From NCBI GenBank assembly GCA_002840835.1, contig PHCQ01000027.1:1-60577 (forward strand): DNA of 60,577 nt, in the 5' to 3' direction. Position numbers and translations under genes: made by a program. Of the stretch, positions 37,546-47,522 are shown piece by piece. The first letter of the stretch is position 1, and every line of letters begins with the position of its first letter. This DNA comes from Betaproteobacteria bacterium HGW-Betaproteobacteria-16 (GTDB lineage Bacteria > Pseudomonadota > Gammaproteobacteria > Burkholderiales > Burkholderiaceae_C). A model generated the notes under the pieces. The model worked only from the letters and a program-made list of their open reading frames with translations. It made no database searches and had not been told where the DNA came from.

Positions 37546-39645
37546 TCAGTTCTTGTCCTGGTTGCCTGGATCGGACGACGCATCGTCCGATGGCGGCACG
37601 AAGTCGAGCAACTCAAAGTCGATCATGTTGCTCGCCGGTCCGTTTTTCGATGACTCCGTTCGGGAAAGGGGTCTTGAAGTGGGCTCAACAGGTGTGGCCA
37701 CTTCCGGCAGCGAAGCCTCAAACTCCGAATAGGCATCCAGCTCCGTGAGGTCCACGTCCAGCCCCAACCTGGGCGAGGCAGGCGGCATGGCATCCATCGG
37801 CTCGGTGTGACGCTCAGACGATCCGGCACCCCCTTCGGCAACAGGGGGTGCGACCGCCACGGGGACGCCCATGGCGCCAGCAGCCTTGAGAGGCTGCACT
37901 TTGGTGTGCTGGAAATTGGTGGGCGCATCGGTTGCGGCCTCGCGCTTGACGATGTCCTTGGCGATGGTGTGAAGCAGAAGCAGTTCCCGGTACGCTTCAA
38001 GGTCAAACACTTCGCCATTGCCCTCACCATCGCCGGCTTCGCGAAATATCGACTGTTCGATCACATCCAGCACACGGGCATCGCCCCAGAGCGCCTGAAT
38101 CCGGGTGAACGCGGTCTCATAGGTTTCAAGGCCTCGGGTTTGATCAGAATAGTGTTCAAACGGCGGCGCACCGGCATTGAACACTTCATTGAACTCGGTG
38201 CGCAGACGGTCATAGTCTTCACGCCGGTTCAGCCGGTGGTAGAGCTTGAACAAGTCAAGGTAGGCCAGCGGACTAGGTTCATGGCTGTCTGCAAGGTGGT
38301 TCACCAGAACCTGAATGGCTTGCTCATCCTCACCCAGCGAAACAAAAAAATCGGCCTGCTGCTGAATATCGAACAACTCCTCCGTGGCCACGGAACGCGA
38401 CCCGCCGATGGCACTGGCCGAAAAGTCCCGTTTGTCTCGCTGAGGAATGGAGGGAATGCTGTCGCTCTCGCGTGTCCGTGACCGGGTTGCCAGGGCATCG
38501 TCTTGCCGGGGTCCACCAAACCCGGAGTCTTCTCCCAGTTCAAAGTCCAGTGCCAGATCCACATCGTCAACCTTGGAAACAACAGGCTTGTCTTTTGGTT
38601 TGCTGGCCAATTCGGCCTTGGATTCTTCAGACCACCATGCCTTCGACGCCTCGCCTTCTTGTGACACACCCTTTCTGCGCCAGACCATGATCAATGCCGC
38701 CACGGCCATCACCAGCAGTGCCGCGAGCAGATAGACCAGCCAATTCACATAGCGCGAACGCTCAAGACTCGCGTTCAATTCAGCGATGGTGGCCTGATTG
38801 CGCGCCTCTTCGCTTCTGAGGCCTTGCGCCTCGGCCTCGAGCACAGCAAGCTTTTGCGCGTCGCGCAAGATGTCTTCGGGCGAAGCGTTGATGGCCGCCC
38901 ACAACCGCGCTGCGTTCGCACGAACCTCCTCCGAATCGGTGGGTTCGCTGAGCATGGTCATCGACAACCGGAGCGTGGGATCGCGCTCAATGTTCAGGCT
39001 GATGTCCACTGGATCCAGCTGCAAACGGGGCACAGGAGCGGGAGGCGGCACGGCAGCAGGGCGACGCACCACACTGGGGGAAGGTGCCTGCGCTGGCGCT
39101 TTCGGCCTGGCGGCGGGAGGTGTGGCACGCGGACGAGAGGCCTGCACCCCTCCTGCTGCGTCGGACGCATCCGGCGACACGGAGGCAGCCCCGGGCGCCG
39201 GACGAGACCCAGCGGAAGGCAAGGGAGCGGCAGCGACAGGTGCGGGGACGGCGGCAGGCTGCTGTGCAGCCTGGGTGTCAGGAACCAGGTCGGCGAGGAA
39301 CACGTATTGCCGTGAATGGGAGGCATTGCATCCGGCTCGCACGGTGACCATCACAATGGGTTCATCAATGGCCCGGGCAGCCTGCACGCGAATGGAGGCC
39401 TCGGCATCGGGCGCGGTGCGCTGAGGGCTCACGCTCACGACAGTTGAGGGCAACAAGGTGTCGCCATAGCGCACATCGGCCGCCAGGCAAAGTGCGTTCA
39501 ATTCTTCCCCGGGCGCCAGCAAAACCTGAACCCGGACGTCCAGCGGACGACCGATGACCGCAGCGCCACTGTGCCGCCCCAGGGACGCGGCGGCACTGCT
39601 CAGCACAGTTGATAGCAAAATACAGCCCAACCAGAACTGGCGCAC
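37546..39645 (-). CDS. FimV-like membrane protein
   Basis: A 699-residue protein built like FimV: a signal peptide (WLGCILLSTVLSSAAA), an N-terminal FimV-type domain with GRPLDVRVQVLLAPGEEL, a long Pro/Ala-rich linker (about 130-215), a short coiled coil (LAVLEAEAQGLRSEEARNQ), one transmembrane helix near residues 302-325 (WLVYLLAALLVMAVAALIMVWRR) and a cytoplasmic part with a TPR-like region (QQQADFFVSLGEDEQAIQVL). No LysM domain is obvious between signal and linker. The start is GTG at 39645. FimV proteins organise polar structures, but this role is inferred. Confidence 0.75.
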   Translation of the reverse strand: MRQFWLGCILLSTVLSSAAASLGRHSGAAVIGRPLDVRVQVLLAPGEELNALCLAADVRYGDTLLPSTVVSVSPQRTAPDAEASIRVQAARAIDEPIVMVTVRAGCNASHSRQYVFLADLVPDTQAAQQPAAVPAPVAAAPLPSAGSRPAPGAASVSPDASDAAGGVQASRPRATPPAARPKAPAQAPSPSVVRRPAAVPPPAPVPRLQLDPVDISLNIERDPTLRLSMTMLSEPTDSEEVRANAARLWAAINASPEDILRDAQKLAVLEAEAQGLRSEEARNQATIAELNASLERSRYVNWLVYLLAALLVMAVAALIMVWRRKGVSQEGEASKAWWSEESKAELASKPKDKPVVSKVDDVDLALDFELGEDSGFGGPRQDDALATRSRTRESDSIPSIPQRDKRDFSASAIGGSRSVATEELFDIQQQADFFVSLGEDEQAIQVLVNHLADSHEPSPLAYLDLFKLYHRLNRREDYDRLRTEFNEVFNAGAPPFEHYSDQTRGLETYETAFTRIQALWGDARVLDVIEQSIFREAGDGEGNGEVFDLEAYRELLLLHTIAKDIVKREAATDAPTNFQHTKVQPLKAAGAMGVPVAVAPPVAEGGAGSSERHTEPMDAMPPASPRLGLDVDLTELDAYSEFEASLPEVATPVEPTSRPLSRTESSKNGPASNMIDFELLDFVPPSDDASSDPGNQDKN

Positions 39646-39720
39646 GTCAGTTTTCCTTTGTTATTCGGTGAATCATTCTGTCATAGGTTCTCACCGAACT
39701 TCCTGAGTTAATACATTGAT

Positions 39721-41241
39721 ATGCAAGCCATTTTTGAAACTGCGGGCATAGTTGGCACCGGCGCCATGGGCAGGGGCATTGCTCAGATGGCCGCGCAGGC
39801 CGGAAGCCGGGTGGTGTTGTTCGACGTTCAGCCAGGTGCGGCCGAGGCCGCACGGAGCGCGCTCCAAGCAACCTGGCAAAAACTGGTGGAGAAAGGAAAG
39901 ATGGACGCGGCACGCATGCAGGCATGTGTGGAACGTCTGACGCTGGCAGACAGCCTTTCCGCTCTGGCGCCCTGCACGCTGGTCGTCGAGGCGATCGTCG
40001 AAAAGCTGGATGTCAAGCAGCGTCTGTTTCGTGAACTGGAAACCATTGTGAGCGCCCAGACGGTGCTCGCAACCAACACCTCGTCTCTTTCGGTCACGGC
40101 AATTGGCGCCGGCCTGAGCCGGCCGGAGCAGTTTGCGGGCTACCACTTTTTCAATCCGGTTCCCCTCATGAGGGTGGTGGAAGTCATCGCCGGGCTCAAG
40201 ACCGATCCCGTTGTTTGCAAGCAACTCTCTGACTATGCACGGCAATTCGGACATACCCCGGTATCGGCGCAAGACACACCGGGCTTTATTGTCAACCATG
40301 CGGGGCGCGGCTACGGGACCGAGGCCTTGCGGGTGGTCGGGGAACGGGTGGCGGACTTTGCAACGATCGATCGCATTCTCAAAGACCAGATGGGTTTCAA
40401 GCTCGGACCCTTCGAGCTCATGGACCTCACCGCGCTGGATGTGTCGCACCCCGTGATGGAGTCCATCTACCACCAGTATTTTGAAGAGCCTCGCTACCGC
40501 CCGAGTGTGATCACCGCGCAGCGACTGGCTGGCGGCGTGGTGGGCAAGAAGGTGGGTGCGGGCTTTTACGCCTACAAGGATGGCGTGGCGCAGGTACCTG
40601 CGGACACCACAGCCCCAACGGTGGACGTACTGCCGCCCGTGTGGGTTTCACCCAAAGCGGCGCGCCGGCAAGAGATCTACCAGTTGCTCAAAACACTCGG
40701 GGCAAGCATTGAAACAGGTGCGGCGCCGTCGGAGAAAGCCCTGATTCTGGTCGCCCCCCTTGGCCTCGATGTCACCACCATCGCTGCTGTCGAGCGGCTG
40801 GACGCCACCCGCACCGTGGGCATCGACATGATGCTGGAAGACAGTGCCACCAAGCGGCGTGTGCTGGCCACCAACCCGGCCACCCGCCCCGACATGCGCG
40901 ACGCAGCGCACGCCCTGTTTGCCCTGGATGGCAAGGCCGTGAGTGTGGTGCGCGACAGTGGTGGCTTCGTTTCTCAGCGGGTCGTGGCCACGATCGTGAA
41001 CATCGCCGCCGACATGTGCCAGCAAGGCATCTGCACCCCCGCCGATCTGGATGTGGCCGTCACGCTCGGTCTCGGCTACCCGATGGGACCGCTGGCCATG
41101 GGCGACCGGATCGGGCCCACCAACCTGCTGGAAATTCTGTTCAACCTGCAGACGGTGTACGGTGACCCACGCTACCGCCCTTCTCCCTGGCTGCGTCGCC
41201 GCGGTGCACTGGGCCTGAGCCTGACCCACGAAGAAGTCTGA
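39721..41241 (+). CDS. 3-hydroxyacyl-CoA dehydrogenase (PaaH-like, duplicated C-terminal domain)
   Basis: A 506-residue NAD-dependent enzyme oxidising 3-hydroxyacyl-CoAs. The Rossmann motif GIVGTGAMGRGIAQ is at 9-22, NTSSLSVTAI near 119 and the catalytic His142 in GYHFFNPVPLMRVVEV. Two C-terminal helical domains follow (DTPGFIVNHAGRGYGTEAL and the second copy SGGFVSQRVVATIVNIAADM), the layout of PaaH/PaaC-type dehydrogenases. It leads a run of CoA-linked genes, with an enoyl-CoA hydratase 27 bp downstream. Confidence 0.92.
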   Translation: MQAIFETAGIVGTGAMGRGIAQMAAQAGSRVVLFDVQPGAAEAARSALQATWQKLVEKGKMDAARMQACVERLTLADSLSALAPCTLVVEAIVEKLDVKQRLFRELETIVSAQTVLATNTSSLSVTAIGAGLSRPEQFAGYHFFNPVPLMRVVEVIAGLKTDPVVCKQLSDYARQFGHTPVSAQDTPGFIVNHAGRGYGTEALRVVGERVADFATIDRILKDQMGFKLGPFELMDLTALDVSHPVMESIYHQYFEEPRYRPSVITAQRLAGGVVGKKVGAGFYAYKDGVAQVPADTTAPTVDVLPPVWVSPKAARRQEIYQLLKTLGASIETGAAPSEKALILVAPLGLDVTTIAAVERLDATRTVGIDMMLEDSATKRRVLATNPATRPDMRDAAHALFALDGKAVSVVRDSGGFVSQRVVATIVNIAADMCQQGICTPADLDVAVTLGLGYPMGPLAMGDRIGPTNLLEILFNLQTVYGDPRYRPSPWLRRRGALGLSLTHEEV

Positions 41242-41268
41242 AGCCCGATCAACTCAACGACTGCCCCC

Positions 41269-42048
41269 ATGACAGCCACACTCAAAAGCCACAGCCATGG
41301 CCAGACCATGGTGCTCACGCTGAGCAACCCGGAACACCGCAACGCACTGGGCCCGGAAATGTATGCAGCGGGGGTGGAGGCGCTGAATGTGGCCGAGGGC
41401 AACGATGACATACGCAGCGTGGTCATCACCGGCGAAGGCAGCCACTTCTGCGCGGGCGGCAACCTGCAGCGTTTGCTGTCAAACCGCCAGCAGGCGCCGG
41501 AGGTGCAAGCCCAGAGCATCGAAGGCCTGCACAACTGGATCGAGACCATCCGCGCTTTTTCAAAGCCGGTGATCGCAGCCGTGGAGGGATCTTGTGCCGG
41601 CGCGGGTTTTTCGCTGGCGCTGGCTTGTGACCTGATCACGGCGGCCAACAACAGCGTGTTCGTCATGGCCTATAGCAATGTCGGCCTGTCTCCAGACGGT
41701 GGCGCCACCTGGAGCCTGATGCGCTCCATGCCTCGGGCGACGGCGATGCAGTTGATGCTCGCAGGCGAACGCGTCGATGCGCAACGCCTGTATGCGCTGG
41801 GCGTGATCACGCAGGTGTGCAATCAGGGCGACGCGCTGAGCGAAGCCCTGGCCATGGCTGAAAAGCTCAACACACGGGCGCCCAATGCGCTGGCCAGCAT
41901 CAAGGAGCTGGCCAACGATGCGCCCACGGGCTCGCTGCACACCCAGCTTGGTGCCGAACGCGACCATTTCGTGCGCAACCTCCATCACGCCAACGCTGGC
42001 GAGGGCATTGCGGCCTTCCTGGAAAAGCGCCCTGCCCGCTACCGCTGA
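41269..42048 (+). CDS. Enoyl-CoA hydratase/isomerase family protein
   Basis: A 259-residue crotonase-fold protein. The oxyanion-hole segments are FCAGGNLQRLL (first) and CAGAGFSLALACDLI (second), and the active-site region reads NVGLSPDGGATWSLMRSM, where Asp replaces the second catalytic Glu of classical hydratases, so isomerase or another crotonase activity is possible. It follows the hydroxyacyl-CoA dehydrogenase gene closely and probably acts in the same beta-oxidation-like route. A hairpin (cacccg / cgggtg) spans 42049-42064 after the stop. Confidence 0.9.
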   Translation: MTATLKSHSHGQTMVLTLSNPEHRNALGPEMYAAGVEALNVAEGNDDIRSVVITGEGSHFCAGGNLQRLLSNRQQAPEVQAQSIEGLHNWIETIRAFSKPVIAAVEGSCAGAGFSLALACDLITAANNSVFVMAYSNVGLSPDGGATWSLMRSMPRATAMQLMLAGERVDAQRLYALGVITQVCNQGDALSEALAMAEKLNTRAPNALASIKELANDAPTGSLHTQLGAERDHFVRNLHHANAGEGIAAFLEKRPARYR

Positions 42049-42187
42049 CACCCGAATGCGGGTGCTGAAGAGCGCTCAAGACCCACGCCGCGACGCCTGA
42101 GGGACAGTGGCTCGCGCATTCCCTGATGTGCAGCCCGGGTCCCTGTGGCGACAATCCCATCAATTCCAGTCACTCATAAGACAGCCA

Positions 42188-42907
42188 ATGGACGAACCGA
42201 TTCTGACAATGGAAGAACGCGAGGCGATCAACAGTGGTCGCTGGTTCAGTTCTCTTTCACCTTCCCTGCGACACGACATACTTCGATGCGCCCACGTCAA
42301 GCGATTCAAGGATGGCGACCTCATCGTCGCCAGAGGCGATCCGCCCACCGAATGGTCGGCGGTGGCCAAGGGCGCGGTGCGCGTGAGTTCCACTTCACTG
42401 TCGGGCAAGCAGATCACGCTCACCTATGTGGAACCGGGTGTGTGGTTCGGCGACGTGGCGATGTTCGACGGGGATCAGCGCACGCACGATGCCTACGCCC
42501 ATGGTTCGACCACCCTGCTCTGTGTGGCCCGCACCGACTTCCAGAAGATTCTCAACACGCACGTGGAGCTGTACGAAGCCTTGATGCGACTGCAGGCACG
42601 CCGCATCCGCACGCTCTTCGGTCTGGTGGAAGACCTCAACACCCTGCCACTTCGTGCGCGGCTGGCCAAGCAACTGCTGCACCTCGTGCGCAGCTACGGC
42701 GTGCCCTGCCTGAACGACGGCAACGAGACCCGCATCGGCTTGCAGCTGGCGCAGGAGGAACTGGCCCAGTTGCTGGGTGCTTCCCGGCAGCGGGTGAACC
42801 AGGAACTCAAATCCATGGAGCGCGAGGACGCGATCCGTATCGAACAAGGCGGCCTGGTGGTTCGCAACCGGGAAATGCTCATGCGCATTGCCGAAGCCGA
42901 ATCCTGA
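42188..42907 (+). CDS. Crp/Fnr family transcriptional regulator
   Basis: A 239-residue regulator with an N-terminal cyclic-nucleotide-type sensor domain (LRCAHVKRFKDGDLIVARGDPP, TYVEPGVWFGDVAMFDGDQRTHDAYA) and a C-terminal winged helix with QLAQEELAQLLGASRQRVNQELKSME. The cysteine cluster of FNR is absent, and the effector is unknown. The ATG at 42188 is used. It sits between two sets of CoA-metabolism genes in the same direction, so it is the natural candidate regulator of the block; no binding site was identified. Confidence 0.9.
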   Translation: MDEPILTMEEREAINSGRWFSSLSPSLRHDILRCAHVKRFKDGDLIVARGDPPTEWSAVAKGAVRVSSTSLSGKQITLTYVEPGVWFGDVAMFDGDQRTHDAYAHGSTTLLCVARTDFQKILNTHVELYEALMRLQARRIRTLFGLVEDLNTLPLRARLAKQLLHLVRSYGVPCLNDGNETRIGLQLAQEELAQLLGASRQRVNQELKSMEREDAIRIEQGGLVVRNREMLMRIAEAES

Positions 42908-42992
42908 CCCACACCGCTTGGGGCGAAGTGCCCCATGGCACTCGTGCCCAGCCAGGCGCCACCGACCTGACAGCCACCAACGGGCAACGAGC

Positions 42993-44078
42993 ATGAGCAT
43001 CAACAAAAACTTCGTGGGCACCCGGCCCGTATCAGAGCAGCATGCCTTCAACGAATCCGCGCTGCAAGACTGGCTGAATGCCAACCTGGCGGGTTTTGCC
43101 GGCCCGCTCCAGGTGGAGATGTTCAAGGGCGGTCAGTCGAACCCGACCTACAAGCTCATCACACCCGAACGCGCCTATGTGATGCGCGCCAAGCCAGGGC
43201 CAGTGGCCAAGCTGCTGCCCTCGGCACACGCGATCGAGCGTGAATTCCGGGTCATGAGCGCGCTGCAGGACACCGATGTGCCGGTGGCCAAAATGCACGT
43301 GCTCTGTGAAGACGAATCCGTCATCGGTCGCGCGTTTTATGTCATGGAATGCGTGGACGGCCGGGTGATGTGGGACCAGGCCTTGCCCGAACTGGCACGC
43401 GACCAGCGCGCTGCCATCTACGACGAAATGAACCGCGTCATGGCCGCGCTTCATACGGTAAAGCCGTCTGCCGTTGGGCTGGACGGCTATGGCAAACCCG
43501 GCAACTACTTCGAACGGCAGATCGGGCGCTGGAGCAAGCAGTACGTGGCGTCGATCACCCAGCCCATTCCCGAAATGGACCGTCTCATGGAGTGGTTGCC
43601 GCAGAACATTCCTGCCATGGCTCGCGATGAAAACATGGTGTCGATCGTGCACGGTGACTACCGGCTCGACAACCTGATGTTCCACAAGACAGAACCCCGG
43701 GTGCTGGCCGTGCTCGATTGGGAACTGTCCACGCTGGGTCACCCGCTGGCCGACTTCAGCTACCACTGCATGTCCTGGCACATTCCGCCGGGTTCGTTCC
43801 GGGGCATTGGCGGGCTTGATGTGGACGCCCTGGGTATTCCACGAGAAGACGCCTACATCGCCCGCTATTGCGAGCGCACCGGCTTTGCCACGCCCGACCA
43901 GCTCAAGGCCGACTGGAATTTCTACCTGGCCTACAACATGTTCCGCCTTGCAGCCATTCTGCAAGGCATTGCCAAGCGGGTCGAAACCGGCACCGCTTCA
44001 AGCCCGCAGGCCGTGAGCTCTGCGGCAGGTGCCCGACCCATGGCGGAGCTGGCCTGGCGTTTCGCGAGCGCTGGCTGA
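42993..44078 (+). CDS. Phosphotransferase family protein (APH/ACAD10-kinase-like)
   Basis: A 361-residue aminoglycoside-phosphotransferase-fold kinase of the group linked to acyl-CoA metabolism. It has [14 protein letters not shown] (nucleotide loop), [23 protein letters not shown], catalytic [14 protein letters not shown] and the metal-binding [19 protein letters not shown]. The next gene is an acyl-CoA dehydrogenase; the same two domains are fused in ACAD10/ACAD11, where the kinase phosphorylates 4-hydroxyacyl-CoAs. Antibiotic resistance is not suggested. The ATG at 42993 is used; the gap to the regulator holds a small hairpin (42919-42935). Confidence 0.88.
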   Translation: MSINKNFVGTRPVSEQHAFNESALQDWLNANLAGFAGPLQVEMFKGGQSNPTYKLITPERAYVMRAKPGPVAKLLPSAHAIEREFRVMSALQDTDVPVAKMHVLCEDESVIGRAFYVMECVDGRVMWDQALPELARDQRAAIYDEMNRVMAALHTVKPSAVGLDGYGKPGNYFERQIGRWSKQYVASITQPIPEMDRLMEWLPQNIPAMARDENMVSIVHGDYRLDNLMFHKTEPRVLAVLDWELSTLGHPLADFSYHCMSWHIPPGSFRGIGGLDVDALGIPREDAYIARYCERTGFATPDQLKADWNFYLAYNMFRLAAILQGIAKRVETGTASSPQAVSSAAGARPMAELAWRFASAG

Positions 44079-44119
44079 AGGCCTGCCCTCCTCCCACATA
44101 CACACCCACAGGAGACCCG

Positions 44120-45379
<1,260 letters not shown>

Positions 45380-45397
45380 GCCCGCAGCGCACGCGCT

Positions 45398-46063
45398 TCA
45401 GCGTTCGAGCTGTTTTACAGCCCGGGCGCTGAACTGCTCAAAAATATCCAGCGCATGCAGCACGGCTTCACTGTTTGAAGGGCGGTCGACCTGCATCCGC
45501 ACATAGGCATTGCCGCGGATCAGCATGAACATCATGGGCGTGAGCGCGCTCACGCCTTCGGGCCAATCCATGAGCAGTTCAATGATCTGTGCGTCCAGAC
45601 AGTGGCGGGCAATCTCGGGTGCGTCGGTCAGCACGGCGTAACGCGCCCAGAAACTGTCGTCCGGCCCGGGCCAGCCAGCATCGCGGTACATGGACAACCA
45701 CCGAACCTCTTCGGGCAACTGCTTCGCGGTGGTCTTCAAGCTGTCGGTGACGTTTTCATACAGGCTGTTCGCCTGCGCCTCAAACGTGCGCTTGAGCGCG
45801 CGGTTCATCACGATGAGATGCACTTCGTGCGTGAGGGCCAGTTCAGACTTGGCCTTGAACTCGAACCCTTCGATGTAGCTGCGCGTCGACGGTGCACATT
45901 CGGCCCGGAAAGGCTGGTCCATCCACTGGCCGGCGATGGCGTAGCCGCCGTGCTTGCGCGGCACGTGAGCCAGCATTCTTTCCATGGCCCAGTGGTGCAG
46001 CCCCTCATCATCAGGCAAGGAGGCACGGCGGGCAGACAAGGCGTTCTTCAGGCGTTCAAACAT
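45398..46063 (-). CDS. Hypothetical protein, 221 residues
   Basis: I do not recognise this protein. It is cytoplasmic by appearance, with no signal peptide or membrane helix; it starts MFERLKNALSARRASLPDDEG and has conserved-looking aromatic segments such as GGYAIAGQWMDQPFRAE, YIEGFEFKAKSELAL and PMMFMLIRGNAYVRMQVDRP. Codon use matches its neighbours, and it is the only minus-strand gene in this block, divergent from the glutathione transferase gene with 67 bp between. Confidence 0.75.
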   Translation of the reverse strand: MFERLKNALSARRASLPDDEGLHHWAMERMLAHVPRKHGGYAIAGQWMDQPFRAECAPSTRSYIEGFEFKAKSELALTHEVHLIVMNRALKRTFEAQANSLYENVTDSLKTTAKQLPEEVRWLSMYRDAGWPGPDDSFWARYAVLTDAPEIARHCLDAQIIELLMDWPEGVSALTPMMFMLIRGNAYVRMQVDRPSNSEAVLHALDIFEQFSARAVKQLER

Positions 46064-46130
46064 GTCGCAGCGAATTCTCGTAGAGTGCGATCATTATGAG
46101 CATTCCTTCCCTTGTGAGCCCATTTTCACC

Positions 46131-46835
46131 ATGATTGATGTCTACTCCTGGCCAACGCCCAACGGGCATAAAGTGCACATCATGCTTGAAGAGTGCGGCT
46201 GGCGCCTGGGGCGCGACTGGCAAGTGCACCCCATCAACATCGGCCAGGGCGACCAGTTTCGGCCCGACTTTCTCAAGATCAGCCCCAACAACAAAATCCC
46301 TGCCCTGGTGGACCCCGACGGGCCCGACGGTAAGCCGATCAGCCTGTTTGAATCGGGTGCCATTTTGCTGTACCTGGCGGCGAAGGCCGGCAAACTGCTG
46401 CCAAAATCCGACCGGCAGAAGTTCGAAGTGCTTCAGTGGCTGATGTTCCAGATGGGCGGCGTGGGCCCCATGCTCGGACAGGCGCATCATTTCCGCCTCT
46501 ACGCACCAGAGAAGATCGAATACGCCATCAACCGCTACACCAACGAAGCGAAGCGCCTGTATGGCGTGATGAACGCGCAGGTGACCAAACACCCCTTCAT
46601 TGCAGGCAAGCAGTATTCGGTGGCCGACATCGCCATCTTCCCGTGGATCAGAAGCTGGCAGAACCAGGGCATCGACTGGGCGGACTATCCGCACCTCAAG
46701 GTGTGGTTCGACCGCATCGCCGCCCGCCCGGCGGTGCAACGTGGCGTGGCGGTGCTCGCTGATGCGCGCAAACCCTTGACCGACGACAAGGCCCGCGACG
46801 TGCTTTTTGGGCAGACCCAATACAAAAATCGCTAA
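46131..46835 (+). CDS. Glutathione S-transferase family protein (YfcG-like)
   Basis: A 234-residue thioredoxin-fold plus helical-domain protein of the Nu-class/YfcG type. It begins IDVYSWPTPNGHKVHIMLEE, where the Thr-Pro-Asn replaces the usual catalytic Tyr/Ser, followed by ISPNNKIPALVDPDGPDG with the cis-Pro and LFESGAILLYLAAKAG for glutathione binding, and GKQYSVADIAIFPWIRSW in the C-terminal domain. YfcG-type enzymes act as glutathione-dependent disulfide reductases. The ATG at 46131 matches the family start. Confidence 0.92.
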   Translation: MIDVYSWPTPNGHKVHIMLEECGWRLGRDWQVHPINIGQGDQFRPDFLKISPNNKIPALVDPDGPDGKPISLFESGAILLYLAAKAGKLLPKSDRQKFEVLQWLMFQMGGVGPMLGQAHHFRLYAPEKIEYAINRYTNEAKRLYGVMNAQVTKHPFIAGKQYSVADIAIFPWIRSWQNQGIDWADYPHLKVWFDRIAARPAVQRGVAVLADARKPLTDDKARDVLFGQTQYKNR

Positions 46836-46892
46836 CCAGAATCAGGCTGCCCCGGAACCGGGTAATTCACAGGGTACAATTCGCAGCTTAGT

Positions 46893-46969
46893 CGGAGCGT
46901 AGCGCAGCCTGGTAGCGCATCTGCTTTGGGAGCAGAGGGTCGCGAGTTCGAATCCCGCCGCTCCGACCA
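46893..46969 (+). tRNA. tRNA-Pro (anticodon TGG)
   Basis: A 77-nt cloverleaf: acceptor CGGAGCG pairs with CGCTCCG, D arm GCGCAGCCTGGTAGCGC, anticodon loop TTTGGGA with anticodon TGG, T arm GCGAGTTCGAATCCCGC (T loop TTCGAAT) and encoded CCA at 46967-46969. The first tRNA of a two-gene group. Confidence 0.97.
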
Positions 46970-46980
46970 TTCATAAAAAC

Positions 46981-47008
46981 AAAAAGGCCCACAGTGTGGG
47001 CCTTTTTT
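46981..47008 (+). terminator. Intrinsic terminator between tRNA-Pro and tRNA-Arg
   Basis: A long stem (aaaaaggcccac / gtgggccttttt) ends in six T residues, 11 bp after tRNA-Pro. It is symmetric enough to work on both strands. tRNA-Arg lies only 17 bp further on, so it either depends on read-through or has a promoter within this short gap. Confidence 0.88.
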
Positions 47009-47025
47009 GTATCAAATCACCCTGT

Positions 47026-47102
47026 CTGCCCGTAGCTCAACTGGATAGAGCAGCTGCCTTCTAAGCAGCAGGTCGGGGGTTCGAGTCCCTCCGGGCAGGC
47101 CA
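47026..47102 (+). tRNA. tRNA-Arg (anticodon TCT)
   Basis: A 77-nt cloverleaf: acceptor CTGCCCG pairs with CGGGCAG, D arm GCTCAACTGGATAGAGC, anticodon stem GCTGC / GCAGC with loop CTTCTAA and anticodon TCT, T loop TTCGAGT, discriminator G and encoded CCA. Confidence 0.96.
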
Positions 47103-47467
47103 CTCCCTTCAAAGCCAACTGTCGACGCTGCTCGGCCATTGTTGGTTGGCCGTTCGCCTGCTCTGGCCTTTGCAGCTCCCTGCAACCGACACCCTTTCGC
47201 GATTGCGGCGTTCATGGCCGAACCCTCGGTTCGCGCTGTCTCGACAGGCAGAGGCTGCGCCACGGAGCGGCACACCCTCAATGGCGAGCGTCTCCCGTAT
47301 GAAACCAGTGTGCAAGGTGCCGGCACTCCATTCGCCCACATTCCGAATGCGTTCATGCATTCATCTTGATGATCTGGCTTGATTCATTCGCAGAGAGTCG
47401 AATGGCACATTCGGCACGTCCAGAAGCAGCAGATTGACGCCGAGTTACGAACCTCAGAATTCTCTTA

Positions 47468-47496
47468 TTGACTGGTAAAAACCCCAAGTGATTTTC
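47468..47496 (+). promoter_or_regulatory. Putative promoter of the sugar operon
   Basis: TTGACT (47468-47473) and a weak -10 ATTTTC (47491-47496) are separated by 17 bp, ahead of the LacI-type regulator gene. The -10 runs into the 22-bp palindrome, which fits repression by a bound dimer. Confidence 0.5.
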
Positions 47497-47515
47497 TGAG
47501 GTGCGCACCTCAGAA
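47494..47515. promoter_or_regulatory. 22-bp perfect palindrome, probable operator
   Basis: The half TTCTGAGGTGC (47494-47504) is followed directly by its exact reverse complement (47505-47515). It lies 7 bp before the ATG of the LacI-type regulator and overlaps the putative -10. The arm acctcagaa is repeated at 47451-47459, 56 bp upstream. LacI-family proteins bind such even palindromes with a central CG-like step (here GCGC), so autoregulation is likely. Confidence 0.75.
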
Positions 47516-47522
47516 TGTCGCC

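Larger units (their letters stand above)
47103..47522. other. 420-bp non-coding stretch between tRNA-Arg and the sugar island
   Basis: No convincing gene was found; short open frames here lack start context and protein-like composition. The last 75 bp hold regulatory signals for the LacI-type gene: a half-site acctcagaa (47451-47459), a TTGACT -35 (47468-47473) and the palindrome at 47494-47515. The rest shows nothing I can interpret, and no copy of the tRNA 3' end that would mark an att site. Confidence 0.6.

Noticed and set aside
42919..42935. Hairpin tggggc-gaagt-gcccca between the Crp/Fnr gene and the kinase gene as a terminator
   Set aside because: No T tract follows, and the genes on both sides run in the same direction with a short gap, so it is more likely a minor RNA structure.
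42993..44078. Aminoglycoside resistance kinase
   Set aside because: The APH fold is present, but sequence style and the acyl-CoA dehydrogenase neighbour point to acyl-CoA metabolism.
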